From Rhodococcus sp. PAMC28707 (GTDB lineage: Bacteria > Actinomycetota > Actinomycetes > Mycobacteriales > Mycobacteriaceae), in NCBI RefSeq assembly GCF_004795915.1, contig NZ_CP039253.1, forward strand, positions 1,054,001 through 1,118,000: 64,000 nucleotides of DNA, in the 5' to 3' direction. A program made the translations under genes and the position numbers. This document shows, one piece after another, positions 56,880 through 64,000 of the stretch; the first letter of the stretch is position 1, and the number at the start of each line of letters is the position of its first letter. The notes beneath the pieces are model-generated. The model had not been told where the DNA came from and searched no databases. It saw only the letters and a list, made by a program, of their open reading frames with translations.

Positions 56880-58138
56880 GACACCGTCTCCTTGCTCGTG
56901 AAATGGCATGCGTCGATCGAACGGGCCACTGCGTCCCCTGGTTCGGGTGACTCACCCCGGCGACATCGCTCCGAGGCCGCTGACAACGAGTCCGCGTGAT
57001 CACCTCCCGCGCGTGCAGCCAACCGCAGCAGTTCTACGGCCGTCTCACGCAAGTCGGCATCCGCCAACCCCAACTGTGCGGCATCGATCCATCGGCCTGC
57101 AGTCCGGTGGGCGAGCGCGGTTGCCGCCTCGGTGACTGCCGGGGTCGACAACAACGATTCGAACGCCGATGCCGGAACGACCCATTGCCCATCGGGTTGG
57201 GCGTCGAGGTACCGAATTTCGAGGTGTCCGCAGGCTCGAACGTGCGGAAACAGTGTGGTCAGGTGGTAGTCGAGGTCGACGGTGGTCGGCTGTCTCCCTG
57301 CCAGTGCCGCGACATCTCCTGCAAGCCAATCCGCAAACGTGGATCCGAACGGCGCCTCCCAGCTTTCCCCTTCACTGCGAATGCACAGCAACGGGACGTC
57401 GAGCGCCCATCTCGCATAGGCCGCGATGGGATCACCGCTGGCGGGAACGGCGGTGCGACTGCCGTCGAGTTCGAGCCAGGTGCGCATGCGCTGCGACGCC
57501 CAGGTGCCTTCCGGTGCGCCACGCAGACTGGGCGAGGATGCGAACGCGGCAACGAATGCGGGACCGATGGCCTCCAACATCTCCCACCGTGCAGCAACCT
57601 CGGCACGATCGACCCCGGCGTCGACGCTGACCTGAGCTGCAGCGGTGTTGCACATCATCAGCTTTCCGAACGGGCCGATGGTGGTGAAGCGTTTCTCCAT
57701 TGCACAGTAGCGCGGTAGGACCAGCACCCGGTGCGCCTCACGCTCGGTGTCCGCGGGCACCGATGCCATATGGATGCCGGCTGCCTCCATGACGACGGTG
57801 ACTTCACGGGAGTCCGAATCCAACGCGTTCTGCAGTTCGGCCACCGACGCATGCGGCGAGCTGGAGAGTTCGATCTGGCCGCCCGGTTCGATCGTGACGA
57901 CGCTTCCGCCCGGCAACGTCAGGGCGGGTGAATCAGGTGCGATACTGCGCGGTGCGTAGTCCCCCAGCGCGTCGGCAAGATGTTCGAGTGACGGTCTGTC
58001 TCCGTCCTCGGCGAACGTCAACCATTCCAATTCGGCACCGATGAGCTGCGGCGGACCGAGCTTGAAGCAGACCCGAGACACATAGGCCTCGGCCGCAGGC
58101 CGAGAACTGAGCCCGAGCGACTTCTCGTTGGACGACAA
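56876..58138 (-). CDS. egtA: Glutamate-cysteine ligase EgtA
   Basis: ATP-dependent ligase making gamma-glutamylcysteine for ergothioneine. 420 residues of the GCS2 family; IGAELEWLTF near the start holds the acidic metal site, followed by EPGGQIELSSSPH. TTG 58138 follows aaggagg. First gene of egtABCD-SOUL; faces divergent egtE across 189 bases. Confidence 0.93.
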   Translation of the reverse strand: MSSNEKSLGLSSRPAAEAYVSRVCFKLGPPQLIGAELEWLTFAEDGDRPSLEHLADALGDYAPRSIAPDSPALTLPGGSVVTIEPGGQIELSSSPHASVAELQNALDSDSREVTVVMEAAGIHMASVPADTEREAHRVLVLPRYCAMEKRFTTIGPFGKLMMCNTAAAQVSVDAGVDRAEVAARWEMLEAIGPAFVAAFASSPSLRGAPEGTWASQRMRTWLELDGSRTAVPASGDPIAAYARWALDVPLLCIRSEGESWEAPFGSTFADWLAGDVAALAGRQPTTVDLDYHLTTLFPHVRACGHLEIRYLDAQPDGQWVVPASAFESLLSTPAVTEAATALAHRTAGRWIDAAQLGLADADLRETAVELLRLAARAGGDHADSLSAASERCRRGESPEPGDAVARSIDACHFTSKETVS

Positions 58139-58284
58139 AAGTGCCTCCTTGCATGACCCGCACTCGCCCGTACGAATGTGAATCGGACCAACCCGGGGAC
58201 CGAACTACCCGACGCCGTGCTGCACGAAACGCGGATGCTGTGGAATCCTGCATCGACAATAGCCAGAAGTGCATCACAGCGCAC

Positions 58285-58310
58285 CGACAACTTGTCGTAA
58301 CCTGTCGTAA
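58285..58310. promoter_or_regulatory. Inverted plus direct repeats between egtA and egtE
   Basis: cgacaacttgtcg (58285-58297) is a perfect inverted repeat around one base, and tgtcgtaa occurs twice in tandem (58293-58310, 10-base period). They lie 18 bases before the egtE start and could bind a regulator or overlap promoter elements. Confidence 0.35.
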
Positions 58311-58327
58311 AGGAAGGCTCACTTACG

Positions 58328-59497
58328 GTGATCGATCTCGAGAGAATCCGCCGCGACACCCCTGCCGCAGAGACAGCAATCTTCCTCGACAGCGCCGGGT
58401 CCTCGCTGCCCCCGACGCCCGTCGTCGAGACTGCGGTTGCGCACTTGCGTCGAGAAGCCGTCGTCGGTGGCTACCGCGCTGCCATCGAGCGCAAACACGA
58501 TCTCGCCGCCGTCAAGACTTCGATCGCGACATTGATCGGCGCTGAGGCGTCGGATATTGCGTTGAGCGACAGCGCAACTCGCGCATGGAGCGACGTCTTC
58601 TATTCGATTCCGTTGACCGCGGGCGATCGAATTCTGATGTGCGAAGTGGAGTATGCCAGCAACGCGATCGCAGCCCTGCAACGCGCGGCGGCGACGGGCG
58701 CGCGGGTCGAGATCGTGCCGAGTGATCCGACAGGGCAGATAGATCTCCTTGCGCTGGAAGCATTGCTCGACGAACGGGTCCGAATTGTCTCGCTGGTGCA
58801 CGCTCCGACCAACGGTGGTCTGATCAATCCGGCGCGCGCAGTGGCCGATCTTGCGCATCGATTCGGCGCACTCGTGTTGCTCGACGCGTGCCAATCGATC
58901 GGTCAGATTCGCGTGGACGTCGCCGAGCTCGGAGTGGACGCTCTGAGCGCAACCGGACGAAAATGGCTGCGCGGGCCCCGTGGAACCGGTTTCCTGTACC
59001 TGCGCCCAGAACTGTCGGTATCACTGGAGCCGCCGGCCCTCGATCTACACAGCGCCCAGTGGACAGGAGAGTCCGAGTACCGACTCGCGCCCGATGTCAC
59101 CCGATTCGAATTCTGGGAATGCGACGTCGCAGCTCGGTTAGCGCTCGGTACCGCCGTCGACTACTTGCTCGATATCGGCATCGACAACGCAGAAGAAGCG
59201 ATATCTCAGCGTGCCGAATACCTGCGGACCGCGCTACGTGGTCTCGATGGTGTGTCGGTGCACGATCTGGGCGACCGCAGGAGCGGCATCGTCTCCTTCA
59301 CAGTCGACGATCTGACGCCGACCGACGTCCGCGACTTCCTGGCTGCCAAGGGCGTCACGGTCACCGTGAGTCCGCGCAGTTCGACGCTCCTCGACATGAC
59401 GCATCGGAAACTCGACGCCGTCGTACGGGCGTCACCGCACTATTTCGTCACGTTCGCGCAGCTGGACGAGATGGTCGAGGCACTTCGGACCCGGTGA
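58328..59497 (+). CDS. egtE: Class V PLP-dependent C-S lyase EgtE
   Basis: 389 residues, fold-type I. PLP Lys in SATGRKWLRGPRG and Asp in VLLDACQSIGQ. Mycobacterial EgtE cleaves the hercynylcysteine sulfoxide to ergothioneine. The gene is divergent from egtABCD, whereas the mycobacterial genes share one direction. GTG 58328 after aaaggaagg. A general aminotransferase of the IscS/SufS class is the alternative; context favours EgtE. Confidence 0.85.
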   Translation: MIDLERIRRDTPAAETAIFLDSAGSSLPPTPVVETAVAHLRREAVVGGYRAAIERKHDLAAVKTSIATLIGAEASDIALSDSATRAWSDVFYSIPLTAGDRILMCEVEYASNAIAALQRAAATGARVEIVPSDPTGQIDLLALEALLDERVRIVSLVHAPTNGGLINPARAVADLAHRFGALVLLDACQSIGQIRVDVAELGVDALSATGRKWLRGPRGTGFLYLRPELSVSLEPPALDLHSAQWTGESEYRLAPDVTRFEFWECDVAARLALGTAVDYLLDIGIDNAEEAISQRAEYLRTALRGLDGVSVHDLGDRRSGIVSFTVDDLTPTDVRDFLAAKGVTVTVSPRSSTLLDMTHRKLDAVVRASPHYFVTFAQLDEMVEALRTR

Positions 59498-59681
59498 GTT
59501 CCGGATGCGCTGGACAGGCTGGTCGAGCCGTCGTGTAAAGTCTTCCGGGTTGTCTCGGCGAGGGTAGAACCTACACAGGATCTACCGTGATCGACGCGGC
59601 TCGGCCCCTGGCCTTGCTCGTACGTGTCAGCCCCGACGAGTCTTTATCCGCCACAAGCGATACACCAGGAGCATTCACCAC

Positions 59682-60326
59682 ATGTCGAACGAAGCTAACA
59701 ATCTCAAGGCGATCGTCCGCACCGAATTCGGCAAGGGTGCCGCGCGCCGTGCACGTCGCGACGGCCTCGTTCCTGCGGTTCTGTACGGACACGGAACCGA
59801 CCCGCAGCACCTTGCACTCGATTCGCGGGCCTTCGCCAAAGTTCTCCGTAACCACGGCACCAACGCCGTGCTGACGCTCGACATCGACGGCGCAGAGCAG
59901 GTCGCGCTCACCAAGTACATCGTCGTGCACCCGATCCGCCGCAGCATCGAGCACGCCGACCTGCTCGTCCTCAAGAAGGGCGAGCGTGTCTCCGTGGAGG
60001 TCAACGTCCTGATCGAGGGCGACGCCGCTGCAGGCACCCTGGTCTACACCGACTCGACCGTCATCGAAATCGACGCGGACGCACTGTCGATCCCCGAGTC
60101 GATCACTGTCTCGGTCGAGGGTCTCGAAGCCGGAACTCAGATCCTCGCAGGCGCGGTCACGCTGCCTGAGAACGTCACCCTGGTGTCTGACGTCGAAATG
60201 CTGCTCGTCAATGTCGTCGAGGCTCCGTCCGAGGAGGACCTCGAGGCCGAAGGCGAAGGCACCGAGCCGACCGGCGAGGCCGCTGAGGGAGCAGCCGAGG
60301 AAAGCTCGGAAGAGTCCGAGAGCTGA
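59682..60326 (+). CDS. rplY: 50S ribosomal protein L25/general stress protein Ctc
   Basis: 214 residues, the long TL5/Ctc form: N-terminal L25 domain binding 5S rRNA ([24 protein letters not shown]) and a C-terminal beta domain (100-190), then an acidic Glu-rich tail. ATG 59682 with caggagc. 184 bases upstream carry promoter/leader without a recognised element. Followed by a strong terminator. Confidence 0.95.
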   Translation: MSNEANNLKAIVRTEFGKGAARRARRDGLVPAVLYGHGTDPQHLALDSRAFAKVLRNHGTNAVLTLDIDGAEQVALTKYIVVHPIRRSIEHADLLVLKKGERVSVEVNVLIEGDAAAGTLVYTDSTVIEIDADALSIPESITVSVEGLEAGTQILAGAVTLPENVTLVSDVEMLLVNVVEAPSEEDLEAEGEGTEPTGEAAEGAAEESSEESES

Positions 60327-60346
60327 TCTCAGCCCTTTTACTACCG

Positions 60347-60390
60347 ACGCGCCGCTCCCCTGCACTGGGGAGCGGCGCGTTGTTGTTTGT
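60347..60390 (+). terminator. Strong intrinsic terminator after rplY
   Basis: Perfect 14-bp stem (acgcgccgctcccc pairing ggggagcggcgcgt), 6-base loop and a T-rich tail tgttgtttgt. Ends 16 bases before pth, so pth may have its own promoter or arise by readthrough. Confidence 0.85.
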
Positions 60391-60405
60391 CACCGCAATG
60401 GAAGC

Positions 60406-60993
60406 ATGGTCGCCGTGAATGTAGAGCCAGCCCTGATCGTCGGACTCGGGAACCCCGGACCTCAGTACGAGGCGACGCGGCACAACGTAGGTTTCATGGT
60501 CGCCGACGTGTTGGCCGCTCGAATCGGTGCAAAGTTCTCTTCTCACAAGAAGTCCAATTCCGAGGTGATTCAGGCGCGACTGAGCGATCGCCCGGTGGTG
60601 GTGGCCAAGCCGCGCACATTCATGAACCTCTCGGGCCAACCGGTGGCCGCACTTGCCCGATTCTTTTCCGTAGATCCGGGCAACATCGTGATCGTGCACG
60701 ACGAACTGGATATCGAGTTCGGATCGATTCGCCTCAAGCTCGGCGGCGGCGAGGGCGGACACAACGGCCTGCGCTCGATTTCACAGCAGCTGGACACCAA
60801 GGACTATTTGCGCACGCGCGTCGGGGTCGGCCGACCGCCGGGTCGAATGGATGCTGCCGCGTACGTCCTGAAGCCGTTCTCCGCAGCCGAACGCAAAGAT
60901 CTCGGCGTGATATGCGAGGAAGCTGCCGATGCGGCGGAACTGCTTCTACGCGTCGGGCTCGAAGCTGCGCAGAACCAGGTTCATCCGCGCTGA
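60406..60993 (+). CDS. pth: Peptidyl-tRNA hydrolase
   Basis: 195 residues that recycle peptidyl-tRNA. Active-site residues: Asn in IVGLGNPG, His in ATRHNVGF and Asp in [23 protein letters not shown] is also typical. ATG 60406 or GTG 60415; no strong ribosome site. Same order rplY-pth as in mycobacteria. Confidence 0.95.
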   Translation: MVAVNVEPALIVGLGNPGPQYEATRHNVGFMVADVLAARIGAKFSSHKKSNSEVIQARLSDRPVVVAKPRTFMNLSGQPVAALARFFSVDPGNIVIVHDELDIEFGSIRLKLGGGEGGHNGLRSISQQLDTKDYLRTRVGVGRPPGRMDAAAYVLKPFSAAERKDLGVICEEAADAAELLLRVGLEAAQNQVHPR

Positions 60994-61083
60994 AGCATGT
61001 CGCGAAGCTAACACCGTTTTTGCCAACCTTCGCGCCCTGTTCACGTCCGAGCACGTGTGTGCGCTTTGCAAAAAGGGTGCGCG

Positions 61084-62724
61084 CTACCCCAGCAGCGCAG
61101 CCGAATTGGCCCGACGCAGCTTGCCCGAGGAGGTCTTCGGAATCGACCCAGGCCCCAGGACAGCGACCGTGCGTGGCCGCACGCCTACCTCCGAGTGCAC
61201 GGCATGGACGACTTCACGCTCGATTCGCTTGACCTCATCCGGATCCTGAAAGTCGTTGGTTTCCACGGCAACTGCGAAACTTTCCCGCTTGTCACCGGCG
61301 TCGAGACGGATTGCGACGGCGTTGCCCGGGCGCACTCCGCGCACCGACCCTGCGGCACGCTCGATGTCGGTCGGATAGATGTTGCGGCCGCCCATGATGA
61401 TGACGTCCTTGATGCGCCCGCACACCACGACCAGACCATCCTCGGTGAAGTAGCCGACGTCACCGGTGTCGAGCCAACCGTCCTCGTCCTGGGTTGCTAC
61501 CGGGCCGTCGACGGTGATGTATCCGGGGGTCACCGCTTTGCCTCGTACTTCGATGATGCCGACACCGCGCGGTGTCAGTACCTGCCCTTCCTTGTCCACC
61601 ACGCGCCCTTCGAGGTTCGGCACCATCTTGCCGAGCGTCGCCAGGGTCCGCACGTTGCCCTTGGTAGCCGGTACTGCGCGACCCATCGCCTCGAGCAGGT
61701 CTGCGTCGACGACGTCGAGCACCTGTCCTTGATACGGGTCCGGAATGGACACGGCCAGAGTCGTTTCCGCCATACCGTAGACAGGGGCAAGGGCAAGGGG
61801 ATCGAGTCGGTACGGCCTCCCGGCCTCGGCGAGCGCCGTCATCGTGTCCGGATCTACCGGCTCGGCGCCGTTCCAGGCATAGCGCAGTGAGCTCAGATCC
61901 AAATCGAAATCGTCCGCGGCTTGCCGTAGCCGTCGAGCGAGTAGCGAGTAAGCGAAATTCGGTGCCGCCGTGACAGTTCCACGGTACTTGTCGATCAGCT
62001 TGGCCCACAGCAGCGGTGACCGCAGGAAGTCCAGTGGGGTGATACTGACGACCTCGGCCCCGACCTGCATGGGCACAGTAAGGAACCCGACCATACCCAT
62101 GTCGTGGAACAGCGGCAGCCAACTGACCATGACGTCGCGGTCGACATCGAACTCGATCCGATCGATCATGGCGTACGCGTTGACGAAAAAGTTTTCATGG
62201 GTGATGCGCACCGCTTTGGGTGACCCCGTGGACCCCGACGTCAACTGTTGGAGCGCGATGTCGGACTCCGAGGTCTCGATCGGGTCGATGGGAGTGCCTC
62301 GACGCATGTCTTCGATTTTCAACACGGTGATGCCCCGTTCCTCGAGAATCGGGGCGGCGACGTCGAAAGGTGCTCCCAGAACGACTGCCTTGGACTCGAT
62401 CATCTTCACCACGGATTCGGTGTCCTGCCCCCACACGGCAAGGTCGGTTCGCGGTGTCGGCTGATGAAGCATCGTGACCGAGCAGCCACGCATCCACGCG
62501 GCCTGACAGGCGGGTGCGATGTCCACCGGCTGCCCGGCGAGGACACCGATCGCGTCTCCGTGCCCGATCCCCGCCTCGGCCAGAGCGCCCGACATCGCGC
62601 GCGCATCCTGATGGATCTCACCCCAGGACTGACGGAGCGGCTGGTCAGGCTCGCCGGTCACCAGTCCACGACGACTGGATTGTGCAGTCGCGAACATTTC
62701 TTCGGTGAACTTACTCAATGCCAT
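61084..62724 (-). CDS. AMP-dependent acyl ligase, Pks16-like
   Basis: 546 residues of the acyl-AMP ligase/acyl-CoA synthetase superfamily. P-loop [42 protein letters not shown] and [15 protein letters not shown]; the last resembles fatty acyl-AMP ligases. Position matches Pks16 (Rv1013) beside pth. Substrate and acceptor unknown. ATG 62724 or TTG 62718 (spacing from gaggag). Convergent with pth across 90 bases. Confidence 0.87.
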   Translation of the reverse strand: MALSKFTEEMFATAQSSRRGLVTGEPDQPLRQSWGEIHQDARAMSGALAEAGIGHGDAIGVLAGQPVDIAPACQAAWMRGCSVTMLHQPTPRTDLAVWGQDTESVVKMIESKAVVLGAPFDVAAPILEERGITVLKIEDMRRGTPIDPIETSESDIALQQLTSGSTGSPKAVRITHENFFVNAYAMIDRIEFDVDRDVMVSWLPLFHDMGMVGFLTVPMQVGAEVVSITPLDFLRSPLLWAKLIDKYRGTVTAAPNFAYSLLARRLRQAADDFDLDLSSLRYAWNGAEPVDPDTMTALAEAGRPYRLDPLALAPVYGMAETTLAVSIPDPYQGQVLDVVDADLLEAMGRAVPATKGNVRTLATLGKMVPNLEGRVVDKEGQVLTPRGVGIIEVRGKAVTPGYITVDGPVATQDEDGWLDTGDVGYFTEDGLVVVCGRIKDVIIMGGRNIYPTDIERAAGSVRGVRPGNAVAIRLDAGDKRESFAVAVETNDFQDPDEVKRIEREVVHAVHSEVGVRPRTVAVLGPGSIPKTSSGKLRRANSAALLG

Positions 62725-62862
62725 CTCCTCGTCGAGCGGGCGTGGTCACGGCAGGTGGTATTCAGGTTATTCAATCCTCGCGCGGAGGTGAACCATTACC
62801 GCCTTTTCGTCCGAGTATCCTGGTACGAGCCCGATGCCGTACAACGTGAGATTGAGGTTCGT

Positions 62863-64000
62863 TTGAGTACGCCGCCCGATTCGGTAGACGCTCCGGTCGA
62901 CAAGAGCAGTACCGCCACCGAGTCGACGGCGCAGCCGAAGAACCCGCACAAGGAACTCGTCCACGAGGTCCATCGCAGGCGCACCTTCGCCGTCATCTCC
63001 CACCCCGACGCCGGTAAGTCCACGCTGACCGAAGCGCTCGCGCTGCACGCCCGAGTGATCTCGGAAGCCGGCGCCACCCATGGCAAAGCCGGTCGACGCG
63101 CCACGGTCTCGGACTGGATGGAGATGGAGAAGGCACGCGGCATCTCGGTGAGTTCGACCGCGCTGCAGTTCAATTACCAGCTCGACCGGAGCGTCGACGA
63201 GATCAACGTCATCAACCTTGTCGACACTCCCGGCCACGCCGACTTCTCCGAGGACACCTACCGGGTTCTGACCGCTGTCGATGCGGCAGTCATGCTCATC
63301 GATGCAGCCAAGGGCCTGGAACCACAGACGCTCAAGCTCTTTCAGGTGTGCCGCCAGTTCGGCATTCCGGTCATCACCGTCATCAACAAGTGGGACCGGC
63401 CGGGCCAGTCCCCACTGGAACTCCTCGACGAGATCGAACAGCGCATCGGACTGACACCGACACCGCTGTACTGGCCTGTCGGCATCGCCGGAGACTTCCG
63501 TGGTCTGCTCGACGTCAGGGCAGGAAATTACATCCGATTCACTCGAACCGCTGGTGGCGCCACTATCGCCCCCGAGGAATTGATGGATGCCGACGCTGCC
63601 GCTGCGCGCGAGGGCATCGAGTGGGACACGGCAGTCGAAGAGAGCGAACTCCTGGTTGCAAGCGGCCAGGGTCACGATCAGGAAATGTTCCTCGGCGGCC
63701 AGACATCGCCCGTCATTTTCGGTTCGGCGATGCTCAACTTCGGGGTTCGCCAGATCTTGGACACCCTGGTGGCGCTTGCGCCGCAGCCAGGACCGCGGGA
63801 AGACATCAAGGGTACGGCGAGGGAAGTGACCGATCCGTTCAGCGCTGTGGTGTTCAAGGTGCAGGCTGGAATGGATACTGCGCACCGGGACCGGTTGGCG
63901 TTCATGCGCGTCGTGTCGGGCGTATTCGAGCGCGGCATGGTCGTGACGCATTCGCAGACCGGTAAGCCGTTCACCACCAAGTACGCCTTGACGGTGTTCG
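62863..64000 (+). CDS. prfC: Peptide chain release factor RF3 (3' end outside window)
   Basis: A GTPase that releases RF1/RF2 from the ribosome. The visible 379 residues include SHPDAGKSTLTE (Walker A), RGISVSSTALQF, DTPGHADFSEDTYR and NKWDRPG (G4). TTG 62863 with gagg; the first ~35 residues are a variable acidic extension. The gene runs off the window end. Confidence 0.96.
   Translation, partial: MSTPPDSVDAPVDKSSTATESTAQPKNPHKELVHEVHRRRTFAVISHPDAGKSTLTEALALHARVISEAGATHGKAGRRATVSDWMEMEKARGISVSSTALQFNYQLDRSVDEINVINLVDTPGHADFSEDTYRVLTAVDAAVMLIDAAKGLEPQTLKLFQVCRQFGIPVITVINKWDRPGQSPLELLDEIEQRIGLTPTPLYWPVGIAGDFRGLLDVRAGNYIRFTRTAGGATIAPEELMDADAAAAREGIEWDTAVEESELLVASGQGHDQEMFLGGQTSPVIFGSAMLNFGVRQILDTLVALAPQPGPREDIKGTAREVTDPFSAVVFKVQAGMDTAHRDRLAFMRVVSGVFERGMVVTHSQTGKPFTTKYALTVF

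Noticed and set aside
62767-63951. 394-residue minus-strand frame over the prfC region
   Set aside because: The plus strand encodes clear RF3 motifs, so the long opposite frame is a shadow.

Overview
The window looks like chromosomal DNA of a high-GC, mycolic-acid-type actinobacterium (Mycobacteriales, family Nocardiaceae; most likely Rhodococcus or a close relative). The evidence is the dense GC-rich coding with many GTG and TTG starts, the gene families (DesA3 with its Rv3230c-type reductase, FprB, PrpR/RamB-type regulator, ergothioneine genes, F420-type oxidoreductase, GAF-ANTAR), and a long stretch whose order matches, from memory, the M. tuberculosis Rv1013-Rv1026 block. No rRNA, CRISPR array, insertion sequence or phage core gene was seen. 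About 60 protein genes and two tRNA genes are described; the first gene (glgX) and the last (prfC) are cut by the window edges.

Layout. 1-7 kb: 3' part of glgX, an acyl-CoA dehydrogenase with a TetR regulator, isopentenyl-diphosphate isomerase, a PLP lyase and a small F420-type oxidoreductase. 7-9.8 kb: an operon of an AurF-type diiron oxygenase, an FprB ferredoxin-NADP reductase and a small SnoaL-like protein. 9.9-12.5 kb: a DesA3-type acyl desaturase and its reductase. 12.8-15.4 kb: a YihY membrane protein fused in frame to a holin-like domain, followed by DUF3618 and DUF4235 proteins. 15.5-18.7 kb: a stress-signalling group of STAS protein, PAS-PP2C phosphatase (RsbP-like), RsbQ-like hydrolase and GAF-ANTAR protein. 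18.8-23.1 kb: ThiD/PdxK kinase, DUF2254 membrane protein and the KtrA-KtrB potassium system. 23.2-28.5 kb: methylcitrate operon prpD-prpB-prpC with a divergent PrpR-type activator.

28.6-35 kb is a more variable stretch: cupin, a two-gene operon of a predicted metal-dependent hydrolase and a nine-helix membrane protein, TetR and XRE regulators, a small membrane protein, a VOC protein and a secreted GH43-like protein. 35.2-52.2 kb is the conserved block: tRNA-Leu, ppx, DUF501, ftsB, eno, lpqU, then an iron-uptake operon efeUOB with a good IdeR-like box, then mazG, mfd, two TetR regulators, tRNA-Gln, glmU and prs. 52.4-59.5 kb holds a zinc-ribbon protein, a SOUL protein and the ergothioneine genes egtABCD with egtE divergent. 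59.7-64 kb returns to the conserved block: rplY, pth, a Pks16-like AMP ligase and prfC.

Together the genes cover housekeeping functions (translation, cell wall precursor and PRPP supply, transcription-coupled repair, glycolysis, division) with accessory modules for propionate use, iron and potassium uptake, redox buffering by ergothioneine, lipid desaturation and energy-stress signalling.
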